A stretch of DNA of 64,000 bases from the NCBI RefSeq assembly GCF_017255185.1, contig NZ_JAFKCZ010000007.1, positions 124,001 to 188,000 on the forward strand, read 5' to 3'. The position numbers and the translations under genes were made by a program. This DNA is from Parahaliea mediterranea. GTDB lineage: Bacteria > Pseudomonadota > Gammaproteobacteria > Pseudomonadales > Halieaceae. Below the pieces are notes generated by a model. The model had not been told where the DNA came from and did no database searches. It was given only the letters and a program-made list of their open reading frames with translations. Below are positions 46,359 through 54,574 of the stretch, one piece after another. The number at the start of each line of letters is the position of its first letter. Positions within the stretch are counted from its first letter, which is position 1.

Positions 46359-47639
46359 TCACTCCCCGTCTTGCGCCGCCAGCCTGAGCCGCTTGTTGTA
46401 GGTGGGCACGGAGACCCCGAGGATCGCCGCGCGGGTCTTCAGCTTCGCCGCCATGCCCTGTATCTCAAGCTGTTGCAGGATTATTTCGCGCGCGCTGTGC
46501 ACAGGATCGGAACAGTCGACCTCGAGGTTATCCACCCAGCGCGCCACCACTTCGCCCACCGGTTTCCAGTTCATGTTGTCTGCGCGCTGGGTGTTGCGCG
46601 CCTCAATGCCCGGGAGCCAGCGCTGCACGTTGCGGGAGGTGGTCCGCAGGCGCTTCGCGGCCCTGGCGGTCTGCCCGCCACAGCGCGCCAGCACCGCCAG
46701 CACAATTTCATCCTCCAGCCAGGTACCCAGGGGTTCCTCGCCACCGGTATCCAGGACGTGGTGCACCGCTTCCGCCAGCCGCTGCTCGAGTTCCGACCGC
46801 GCGGAGGGCCGATAGTCGCCGGCGTGGGACAGCTCGCCGCCAAAGCCGTCCAGCAGGGGCTGTACCACGGGGGATTCACGGACGTCCGGCGAACCATAGA
46901 GCCCCAAATCGGCGGGACTGATCCAGCCCCCCCCATCGGCGGATTCCAGGGCGCGCACGATGCGCTGGCGCATTTCGCTGATATTGCCGTCCCAGCCGTG
47001 ACCGAGCATGGCCTCCTCCGCCTCCGGGGTGAAACGCGGCAACCCGACACCCCGGTCCTCACACTCCTGCCGCAGGATCTTATCGGCCCAACGCAGTACC
47101 GCGCGCTGGCGCGCGCGAATGGGCGGCACCGAAATCGGGTAGCCAGCAAACACACTGCCCAGGCGCTCATTGAGCTGTTGGTTGCGGATCAGGCGCTCAA
47201 TGGCGTCGGGAAACAGGGCCACGTACTTGGCCCGCGGCAGGGTGCGCGGGGGCTTGCTGTCCAGCAGGGTGCGCGTGGTCAGTTGCCGCGCCAGGCGCTG
47301 CTGGGCATCGGAGCACATCAGGTGGGGGTACTTGAAGACCAGCGTGCCGCCGGTGCATTCGCGCAGCGCGCTGTCGATATGCCGATTGGCGGCGTCGCGG
47401 TTGCGGAATTCCCTGCAATCAATGATACGCATGCCCGCGGCTTCACCTCCGGCGGCCTCGTGCACCACCCGGGCCACGTACATCTTGCCGGTGCCGCGGG
47501 CACCGACAATGGCGATCGGCAGGTCCGTCTTGGCGAGGAACACCGCCCGGTCCACCGCGCCTTCCATATTGTCCAGCACGTAGCCCGAGCGCTGGTCACA
47601 CCGCTCTGTCCTGATACCAATGGCCCTGTCTGCCGCCAC
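46359..47639 (-). CDS. Degenerate sigma-54-activator-like AAA+ protein with two Fis-type HTH motifs
   Basis: 426 aa. AAA+ fold of the NtrC family: Walker A GARGTGK (46-52), later PIRARQRAVLRWADKIL and GHGWDGNISEMRQRIVRALE, equivalent to the family's GNVRELxN segment. But the Walker B acidic pair is gone (GGTLVFKYPHL instead of GGTLFLDEI), and the GAFTGA sigma-54 contact loop is absent. Two Fis-like HTHs end the protein (LARCGGQTARAAKRLRTTSRNVQRWL; KTRAAILGVSVPTYNKRL). Probably a DNA-binding protein unable to remodel sigma-54 polymerase. I use the GTG at 47639 (GGAGAGG upstream); the frame opens at TTG 47699. First gene of the chpB operon. Confidence 0.75.
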   Translation of the reverse strand: MAADRAIGIRTERCDQRSGYVLDNMEGAVDRAVFLAKTDLPIAIVGARGTGKMYVARVVHEAAGGEAAGMRIIDCREFRNRDAANRHIDSALRECTGGTLVFKYPHLMCSDAQQRLARQLTTRTLLDSKPPRTLPRAKYVALFPDAIERLIRNQQLNERLGSVFAGYPISVPPIRARQRAVLRWADKILRQECEDRGVGLPRFTPEAEEAMLGHGWDGNISEMRQRIVRALESADGGGWISPADLGLYGSPDVRESPVVQPLLDGFGGELSHAGDYRPSARSELEQRLAEAVHHVLDTGGEEPLGTWLEDEIVLAVLARCGGQTARAAKRLRTTSRNVQRWLPGIEARNTQRADNMNWKPVGEVVARWVDNLEVDCSDPVHSAREIILQQLEIQGMAAKLKTRAAILGVSVPTYNKRLRLAAQDGE

Positions 47640-47700
47640 GTTGCCTCTCCGGGCATCTCGTCTGCCGAGGTGCGGTACCGCCGCGCTTCCCCGATTCAAT

Positions 47701-47736
47701 TATTGTCGTCTCCCGGGTCGCCGGGAGACACCAATA
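47701..47736. repeat. Palindrome upstream of the chpB operon
   Basis: TATTG-tc-GTCTCCCGG, loop GTCG, then CCGGGAGAC-ac-CAATA: 14 of 16 positions pair. It lies 60-100 nt upstream of the AAA+ GTG start and after the nuclease gene stop. No T tract follows, so an operator or leader hairpin is as likely as a terminator. Confidence 0.6.
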
Positions 47737-47847
47737 TAGGGAGATCAAGGGCAGATATCCAGCGCCGGCGGGAACCCGGGGCGACGCCGGCGATGAGACC
47801 GGCCACCGCGAGGGCGGTCGCCGGGGTTTCGGCCCCGGCGGGCTGGG

Positions 47848-50514
47848 CTAGTGATTGTGGAGAATGGCCCAGAGCTCCCACAGGTTTTCCACCCAGGCCT
47901 GGCGGCGCCGGTGATTCACATAGGCGACGCACTGGCCCTGGTTGCGGAAGGCTTCGCCGTCCGCGGTGCGCAGCTCGCGCCAGCCACCGCGCATGCACTC
48001 GCGAAGGGTCTGCGGGGTGCCGAAGAGGTTCAGGCCCACCAGGACCGGGTCGTGGTCGGAGCTGCGGTAGGCATCCGCCGCGTACAACCCGGCCTGGGCG
48101 GGGGACTTGTAGCTGGTGTCGTAGTCCAGGATGTCGGGTTCGTCGGCGTTGATGTGCCAGGCGGCGGCCCCGGCGACGCGCCCCGCCAGTGCCGCATTGG
48201 CCAGGGCGTGGTCGAGGTAGCCAAACTGGCCGTCGAACACGTAGCTGTAACCGAACTCGCCCTGGAACCGGGCCAGCAGGTCCTGGTAGCCGGCATCAAC
48301 CAGGGCCGCGACCGGGTCCTCCCTGTCGTAGGCATTGAGATCGCCGATGATCAACACGTTGCCGGCGTCCTGGCCGGTGGGATCCGCCGCCAGCCACTTC
48401 GCCAGCGCGATCGCCGCGTCGGTGCGGGTCCGGTTGCAGTTGCCCTGGCCGTCGCCGAGATCGGGGTCGCCGAGATCATCGCAGTCGGAGCCCTTGGACT
48501 TGAAGTGGTTGAGCGCCACCGTCAGCGCGCCGCCATTGCCGGCGATAAACGTCTGGGCCAGGGCGGGGCGGTTCTTGCTATCGAGGAAATCGGGGTCGAC
48601 CGCGGTATCGAGCACGGCAAAGTCCCCCCGCGGCTGCACGCTGCGCGGCTGGTAGATGAAGGCGACCTTGATCGCATCCTCGCCGATGGTCCCGGTTTCC
48701 AGCGCGGCGTAGCGCTCGTCGCCCAGCGCCGCGTTCAGGGCTGCGACCAGGTCCGCCGCCGCCTCGCCGTTGTCATTCTCGATTTCGATCAGGCCGACGA
48801 TATCGGCGTCCATCGCGGCCAGGGCCGCCACGATCTTGTCGCGCTGGCGCGCCAGCTCAACGGCATCGTCGGCGCCGCGACACTCCAGGCCTCCGTTGGG
48901 GCCACAGCTGTCGGTGCCGTCATCGAGGCTGGTGAAATAGTTGAGCACGTTCATCGACGCCACCTGTAGCGAACCGCCGACCTCCGGCAGCGACGGCCGC
49001 GGGTTGGCGGCGACATAGTCGGCCCCCGCGGTCGGCTGCACGCGGTAGGCGTTGAAGCTGTAGTGCATGACACCGGTCAGGCCGCCGACCTCGTCGCCGC
49101 CGCGGAAACGGTTGTCCAGGGCAAAGGCCGCGCCGTTGGGGTGGCGGTTGAACGCCGGGTTCTCGGCGCTGCTGCCGTCGTCCAGCAGGATGCGGCTGCG
49201 CCGGTTGCGGTCCGCGCGCATCTCGTAACCGTTGGAGCCCGGCGCCTCCACCGCGGTGGGCGTCATGGCCCGGGGTTCGCCGCCGGCGGGCAGGGCGAGC
49301 ACGATTTCGCCGAAACGGTCGTAGTTGTAGTACTCACTGATCCGCAAGGCCTGGGGGAAAGTCACCCGCATGCCCTCCAGCGCCTCGAACTCGCCGACGC
49401 TCGCCACAGGCAACAAGCGCTCCCGCGGCGCCGGCAGGCTGTTGCCGGATGACAGCACTGCCACGGTGGCTGCGCTAATCTGGGTCATGCCGAAGTATTC
49501 CGAGGCAGTGCCAACCACCCTGACCAGATCGCCGGGCACGACGTCCACGGTCCCGCTGCCGTCGAATACGAACAGGCCCTCGGAAGTGGCGTCGTCACTG
49601 TCGTAATCGGATTCCTCTTCCTGCAGGAAGAAGCCCCGCAGGTCGCCGGCGTCGGCGCCGCCGTTATTCTGGAAATCCCCCACCACCAGGGCCTCCACCA
49701 TGACCTCGGTATCCGCGAGCGGCGTGGACTCGCCGTCGCCCTGGATTTCGTGGATGTAGTACAGCGCGGCGGGCTCCGGCTCCACCGGATCGTCGGGCTC
49801 GAATCCGCTGAGGACGCGGATATTCTGGGCCACCAGCGCCTCGTCGCCGCCGTTGGTCCGCGCGACCAGGCTCAGGGTCAGGGTGGCCCCCTCGCCGGCA
49901 ATGGCGGCGCGGAAGGTCTGCAGGGCGTTGGTCAGGACAGTGTCGTCCAGGGTCAACGGATCGTTCAGGGTGAAGCTGTCGCCATCGGCCAGGGTATAGG
50001 TGTGGCTGGCGTTTTCGTCGGCCACGGGCTTGAACACTGTCACCGGCGATCCGCCGTCGATGGCGACCCGCCATTCGAACAGGTCGTCGCCCTCGAAGTC
50101 CCCCATGGCGCCCATGTCGATGGCGATGCCCAGTTCGGTGGCGCCACTGATATCGAAGGCCCAGGTGGCGACGACCGGACCGCTGGCGTCGTCGTTGACG
50201 GTATCGCTCACCCCGAAGAAGGCATTGAGGTTGCTCTCGTCGATGATCCCCAGGCTGTCGCCGGAATACGACAGGCTATCGTCGAGCACCGCAAAGGGAA
50301 TGCTCGGCGACACACCGCGCTGGTAGATCCCGAAACCGTCGGCGGGGCTGGAAAAGGGCGTGGCCGGGTCGTTATGGAAGCTGATGCGCTTGCTGTTGGC
50401 GCTGCCCACGAGGTCGAAGGCCACCACCGTTTCCTGGGCCTGCGCCGCGGCGACCTGCGCCAGTCCGGCCAGGCCGGCGGCGATGCCGAGGTAGAGCTTA
50501 TCGTTTGTCTGCAT
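47848..50514 (-). CDS. Secreted ExeM/NucH-type extracellular endonuclease
   Basis: About 888 aa. Signal peptide (1-24). N-terminal beta domain (about 30-240) that resembles uncharacterised secreted modules; an OB-fold typical of ExeM/NucH (about 245-360, YIHEIQGDGESTPLADTEVMVEALVVGDFQ). Then an endonuclease/exonuclease/phosphatase domain (about 510-830: VASMNVLNYFTSLDDG, EIENDN, NHFKSKGSDC, IIGDLNAY, SSDHDPVL). Catalytic Asn, Glu and His-Asp residues are present. The C-terminus carries a Cys-bounded CMRGGW...FRNQGQCV module instead of a membrane sorting tail, so the enzyme is probably released. Start uncertain; an ATG at 50541 is possible. Confidence 0.9.
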   Translation of the reverse strand: MQTNDKLYLGIAAGLAGLAQVAAAQAQETVVAFDLVGSANSKRISFHNDPATPFSSPADGFGIYQRGVSPSIPFAVLDDSLSYSGDSLGIIDESNLNAFFGVSDTVNDDASGPVVATWAFDISGATELGIAIDMGAMGDFEGDDLFEWRVAIDGGSPVTVFKPVADENASHTYTLADGDSFTLNDPLTLDDTVLTNALQTFRAAIAGEGATLTLSLVARTNGGDEALVAQNIRVLSGFEPDDPVEPEPAALYYIHEIQGDGESTPLADTEVMVEALVVGDFQNNGGADAGDLRGFFLQEEESDYDSDDATSEGLFVFDGSGTVDVVPGDLVRVVGTASEYFGMTQISAATVAVLSSGNSLPAPRERLLPVASVGEFEALEGMRVTFPQALRISEYYNYDRFGEIVLALPAGGEPRAMTPTAVEAPGSNGYEMRADRNRRSRILLDDGSSAENPAFNRHPNGAAFALDNRFRGGDEVGGLTGVMHYSFNAYRVQPTAGADYVAANPRPSLPEVGGSLQVASMNVLNYFTSLDDGTDSCGPNGGLECRGADDAVELARQRDKIVAALAAMDADIVGLIEIENDNGEAAADLVAALNAALGDERYAALETGTIGEDAIKVAFIYQPRSVQPRGDFAVLDTAVDPDFLDSKNRPALAQTFIAGNGGALTVALNHFKSKGSDCDDLGDPDLGDGQGNCNRTRTDAAIALAKWLAADPTGQDAGNVLIIGDLNAYDREDPVAALVDAGYQDLLARFQGEFGYSYVFDGQFGYLDHALANAALAGRVAGAAAWHINADEPDILDYDTSYKSPAQAGLYAADAYRSSDHDPVLVGLNLFGTPQTLRECMRGGWRELRTADGEAFRNQGQCVAYVNHRRRQAWVENLWELWAILHNH

Positions 50515-50659
50515 GGATAGAGGTCCGCTGGTCTGCTGCATGGGGCCGCCCCGGATCGGGCGAGGTGTCGAAACTCCCCCCATTGCATCACCGGCGCGTT
50601 AAGGGCCGGTTAAGGGACCGTGACCAGCCGGTGAAGTTTTCGCTGCCAAACGAATGAAG

Positions 50660-51772
50660 TCAGCGCTCGCTATCAAAAGCCTTGAGCACTTCCCGGGTCA
50701 GGTCCCAGCGATCAAAGCCCTGCTCGCCGTAATCCAGGCCGCGGCGCACGATCACCACCTCGTGGGACGGCACCACCACCACGAACTGGCCCCGGTTGCC
50801 GGCGGTGCTGTAGGCGTCCGCCGGCACCTCGCCCTTGCGCGCGTCCGGCACCAGCCACCACTGGCCACCGTAGAAATTGCCGCTGCCGGCGGTGGCCGGA
50901 GCGGGGCTGCGCACGAAATCGATCCACTGGGGGGAGACCAACTGCTCGCCCTGCCAGCGCCCGTTTTGCAGATGGAGCTGGCCGAAGCGCGCCAGGTCGC
51001 GGGCATTGGTGTAAACCTGGCTGCTGAGGATAAAGTCGCCGAAGCGGTCGGTGCCGAGCAGGGTGTTGCGCATGCCCAGCTTGTCCAGCAGGGCGCGGCG
51101 CGGGAAGGTGCGGTAGGCGGCCTCGCCCAGCGCTTGTTTCATGGCGTAGACCGCCAGCAGGGTATCGTAATTTTCGTAGTCCCAGAAACTGCCCGGCGCG
51201 CGCACCAGCCCCCGGTCCAGGGCACCGGTGACGGAACTGGCGCCGGCCCAGTAGGCGAGCCCCGAACCGGTGGCGTATTCCCGGCCAAAACTGTCCACGG
51301 GGTACAGGCCACTGGACATGTGCAGCAGGTGGCGCAGGGTCACGGCGCCGCGCGGGTCGCGATCGGCCGCGGGCAGGGCCGGCTGCCAGGGCAGATCCAG
51401 CGGCTCATCCAGGGCCAGCTGGTCGGCGTCCACCAGCATGCCGATCAGGGTCGCGGCGATACTCTTGGCGGTGGACCAGGTGCGGGTGCGGGTGTGCATG
51501 TCAAAACCCGGCGCGTAGCGCTCCAGCACGATGCGCCCCCGGTGCAGCACCAGCAGGCTCACGGTGTCCTGCTCGGGATTGTCGCGGTCAAAGGCCCAGT
51601 CCGCCGCGGCACTGAGCGCGGCGCCATCGACTGCCCGGGGCAGGGGGGCCGGCGCCACCGCATCGCCCATCGGCCAGGGGGTCGTTGCCGCATCACCGGG
51701 GGGCGCGGGCACTTCGGCTCTTGCCCCGAGACCGTGGATCAGTAGCAGGGCGCTCATCAGATACTTGCGCAA
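50660..51772 (-). CDS. Serine hydrolase, beta-lactamase/class C family
   Basis: 370 aa. Signal peptide (LRKYLMSALLLIHGLGARA). Serine penicillin-recognising fold: STAK near residue 109 gives the S-x-x-K nucleophile, DYENYD gives Y-x-N, and a TAGNRGQF stretch lies where class C enzymes have KTG. Probably an esterase or amide hydrolase in the periplasm, not a true beta-lactamase. TTG start with GGAGGA 9 nt upstream is preferred; an ATG five codons later (51757) is the alternative. The frame remains open far upstream over the PhoD-like gene, which is a high-GC artefact. Confidence 0.88.
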   Translation of the reverse strand: MRKYLMSALLLIHGLGARAEVPAPPGDAATTPWPMGDAVAPAPLPRAVDGAALSAAADWAFDRDNPEQDTVSLLVLHRGRIVLERYAPGFDMHTRTRTWSTAKSIAATLIGMLVDADQLALDEPLDLPWQPALPAADRDPRGAVTLRHLLHMSSGLYPVDSFGREYATGSGLAYWAGASSVTGALDRGLVRAPGSFWDYENYDTLLAVYAMKQALGEAAYRTFPRRALLDKLGMRNTLLGTDRFGDFILSSQVYTNARDLARFGQLHLQNGRWQGEQLVSPQWIDFVRSPAPATAGSGNFYGGQWWLVPDARKGEVPADAYSTAGNRGQFVVVVPSHEVVIVRRGLDYGEQGFDRWDLTREVLKAFDSER

Positions 51773-51912
51773 GCCGGTTGTCCTCCATTGCGACCCGGGT
51801 TTGGCCAACGGTGGCGGCCGCCGGGCTGTATTCCCTGCCCCCGCCCTACCGCATTCGGATCGGGGGCGAGTGCCGCAGTCTAACCCGGGACGCGTGGCGA
51901 CGGCACGTCGAT

Positions 51913-53871
51913 TCAGCGCCAGCGCGATTCCGCTTCGCGACGGCTGAAGTCGACCTCGCCGCCATCCGCCAACAGCTGGCAAATACGCCGGGGCACACCG
52001 TCGTCGTCCAGCTCCACCAGGCCGACGCCGCAGCCATTGAGCAGGCGCCGGCCGTGCGCGGTGCCCTCCGGTTTTCGCGGAATCACGCGCATCCGCCGAC
52101 GCCGGGTCAGCCAGTTCAGCGGCGAGCGCGGGTGGTAGAGCCAGCGGTTGGCGCGGTCGAGGATCGCCAGCAGGCGCCGCGGAAAGGTATTGCGCAGGCC
52201 GCTGCTGCAGATTTGGTAGATATCCGGCCCCCGGGTGCGCCCCCTCAGCTCTACATCGTAGACAAAGGAATAGTGCACATCCCCCGAGAGGATGACGAAG
52301 TGTCCCGGCGTTCGCGAGTGCCGGAAAATGTTGAGGATGGCGCTGGCGGCCCCCTTGTGGGACATCCAGTTTTCCGCGTCCACCATCAGCGGCTGGCCGA
52401 ACCAGGTGAAAACGCGCTGGATCACCTCGATCAACTTGACGCCAAAGATGGGTGCCGACGACACCAGCAACACCGCCGGCAGCCCGCGCAACTCGTGTTG
52501 CAGGTCGGTCAGGGCTTCCCAGTCCATCAATCCGGAGGGTTTGCGCGCGGCGGATTCGGAACGCCAACGGTGGGTGCGGCAGTCGGCGACCACCAGGGGC
52601 GGTGTCGTGGGCCAGTGGTAGTGCCACTGGTCGAAGCGCTGCAGGTCGTGCAGCAGCGCGTCGTGGTCCTCGCCGCCCGGGGCGGCCAGGGTCCGCTGCA
52701 CTCGCTGCAGTAATTCCTCGTCGAAGGCCTCGGGGTTGTTGCCCCAACCCTGGCACAGGAGGTAGGCGAGCAGGGCGTTGCCGAGCACCCGGCTGGAGAA
52801 GGGATTGCCATAGGCCGCCTCTTCCCAGGCCCGGCTCAGGTTCCAATCGTCGGTGACATCGTGGTCGTCGAAGATCATGGCGACGGGGAGGTGGGCAAAC
52901 AGCCGCTGCACGCGGTGCAGACCGGCGGCGAAATCCGCCAGCGCGGCCTCCTCCTCGCGGTAGCGCGCCTGCTGCCGCGCGTCGAGCCCCGGCGGCATCG
53001 CCGGCGTGGACAGCTCCCACAGCGCCGGCGACCACACCAGCAGGTACATGGCCAGCATCTCGCCCAGGGTAATCAGGTGGTTGTGGGCATTGACGGTGGT
53101 GAACACCGGTTTCTCCACACCGCCGAACAGCGCTTGCAACGGCGCGAGATTGCGCCGGTGGCGGGGCAGCAAGGCCTCGCGGCGGTAGTAGCAATCGGGG
53201 TGTCGGTACAGCGCCGCCGCGCCCTCGACCGCCACATCCACGCCGGCTCCCGTGAACGGCTCATCGGGTAGGCCGAGCAGGGGGATCACCCGGTGGATGC
53301 GCCGCAGCAGCGGTCCCGCCACGTCGTCGGCGTAGACCTGGTCACCCGACAGCACCAGGGCCGAGGGCCACTCCGGCCGCGCGTCATCCCGCGCCTCGCT
53401 CCCTGCCAGTAATCGCTCCAGCAGGGCATCGGCGGCCAGCAGGCCATCGCCCCCGGGATGGTGGGGTTTACGGCAGGAGCCGTGCAGAATCGAGCTCACC
53501 CGCGCGGGCAGCTTGAACCCGGGGCAATCCCGGCCGGGATAATTGAGGGTATCGACCAGCCCCGCGCAATCCACCCACGCACCGCCGGCGTCCGCCAACT
53601 CGAGCCGGTAATCAATCCATGTGTCGTCGGGCAGCTCGCCCCCGGGCTTTATGTCTACCAGCACAAAATGCAGCCGCTCGCCAGCGCTCTGCAGGCGACA
53701 CGCCGCCGTACCCGGCTCCAGTGTGTAGTGCTGCGCTCCCGATTCCGCCCACTGCAGGGTCAGGCGTATGCCGACCGGCTGCCGCAGGGCCAGCCACAGG
53801 TTCAGCCGCCGGGGCGTCACCCGGCGCAGCAGGGGGCCGGCCAGTATCAGCGGGAGATCCTGGGATGACAT
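51913..53871 (-). CDS. PhoD-like alkaline phosphatase/metallophosphatase
   Basis: 652 aa. Metal-binding motifs in PhoD order: SILHGSCRKPHH, ALVLSGDQVYADDVAGP, MIFDDHDVTDDWNLS, and FVILSGDVHYSF. No signal peptide is visible (MSSQDLPLILAGPLLRRV), so it is either cytoplasmic or exported by a non-Sec route; no twin Arg is at the start. Substrate may be phosphodiesters or phospholipid-linked phosphate. It lies near a secreted nuclease, suggesting phosphate scavenging. ATG at 53871. Confidence 0.88.
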   Translation of the reverse strand: MSSQDLPLILAGPLLRRVTPRRLNLWLALRQPVGIRLTLQWAESGAQHYTLEPGTAACRLQSAGERLHFVLVDIKPGGELPDDTWIDYRLELADAGGAWVDCAGLVDTLNYPGRDCPGFKLPARVSSILHGSCRKPHHPGGDGLLAADALLERLLAGSEARDDARPEWPSALVLSGDQVYADDVAGPLLRRIHRVIPLLGLPDEPFTGAGVDVAVEGAAALYRHPDCYYRREALLPRHRRNLAPLQALFGGVEKPVFTTVNAHNHLITLGEMLAMYLLVWSPALWELSTPAMPPGLDARQQARYREEEAALADFAAGLHRVQRLFAHLPVAMIFDDHDVTDDWNLSRAWEEAAYGNPFSSRVLGNALLAYLLCQGWGNNPEAFDEELLQRVQRTLAAPGGEDHDALLHDLQRFDQWHYHWPTTPPLVVADCRTHRWRSESAARKPSGLMDWEALTDLQHELRGLPAVLLVSSAPIFGVKLIEVIQRVFTWFGQPLMVDAENWMSHKGAASAILNIFRHSRTPGHFVILSGDVHYSFVYDVELRGRTRGPDIYQICSSGLRNTFPRRLLAILDRANRWLYHPRSPLNWLTRRRRMRVIPRKPEGTAHGRRLLNGCGVGLVELDDDGVPRRICQLLADGGEVDFSRREAESRWR

Positions 53872-53974
53872 CGCGTGTCGCGCGCTTCCTATTCGACCGT
53901 GTTCCCGCGGATAGTAGCGGTGAATGTACCCGCGGCGCTACCGGTGTGCCGGGACACCGCTGCGCCGGGGCGAA

Positions 53975-54475
53975 TCACACCGGTTCATCCTGCGGCATCG
54001 GGCCCGGCGGAAACTCGCGTGCGCTACCGTGCCAGTGCCCGAATATCAGACCGGTTTCGAGGTGTTCCACCTCGGGACGCGTGGTCAGTGCGTTCATCGC
54101 GAAGTCGCGCAGCCGGCGCGAGTCCGCAACCCCCACATGAATCAGGAAATCGTTGGCCCCCGAGGTGTGGTACAGGTGGAACACCTCCGGCAAGCCCAGC
54201 ACATAGGCCTGGAACGCCGCCACGTCCCGCTCCCGGTGGCGACCCAACCTGACCGATATCAATGCCTCGAGCCCGAGGCCCAGCGCGCCCGGGTCGACCT
54301 GCGCGTGGTAACCCCGCAGCGCGCCGAGGCGCTCCAGCCGCCGGGTGCGAATCAGGGTGGTGGAGGGCGCCAGGCCGACCTGCCTGGCCAGGTCTTTGTT
54401 AGTCAACCGCGCATTGTTCTGCAGAAGCTTCAGAATGCCGCGATCCGCCTCATCTAATTCGGAATAATCATCCAT
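53975..54475 (-). CDS. Lrp/AsnC-family transcriptional regulator
   Basis: 166 aa. N-terminal HTH (LDEADRGILKLLQNNARLTNKDLARQVGLAPSTTLIRTRRLERLGALRGYHAQVD) and C-terminal RAM/ligand domain (about 75-150). ATG at 54475 gives a typical MDDYSELDEADR start; an ATG at 54508 would add 11 residues. Divergent from the PLP-dependent lyase, with 99 nt of AT-rich DNA between them where it probably binds. Amino-acid effector is inferred, likely Met or a related compound. Confidence 0.92.
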   Translation of the reverse strand: MDDYSELDEADRGILKLLQNNARLTNKDLARQVGLAPSTTLIRTRRLERLGALRGYHAQVDPGALGLGLEALISVRLGRHRERDVAAFQAYVLGLPEVFHLYHTSGANDFLIHVGVADSRRLRDFAMNALTTRPEVEHLETGLIFGHWHGSAREFPPGPMPQDEPV

Positions 54476-54574
54476 ATCAAAATTATATTCTGACTGCACA
54501 TAAAGCACAGAATAAAAGCTAGATTGTCATGATTAAATCAATAAATGGGACTCAGTTCCCAAGGAGGTCACCCC

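Noticed and set aside
46074-48152. 692-codon plus-strand open frame across the AAA+ gene
   Set aside because: Antisense shadow; crosses two real minus-strand genes and their intergenic palindrome.
51773-53194. N-terminal extension of the serine hydrolase frame to 844 codons
   Set aside because: The extra part overlaps the PhoD-like gene on the same strand in another frame, has no similarity, and a good ribosome binding site plus signal peptide mark the start at 51772.
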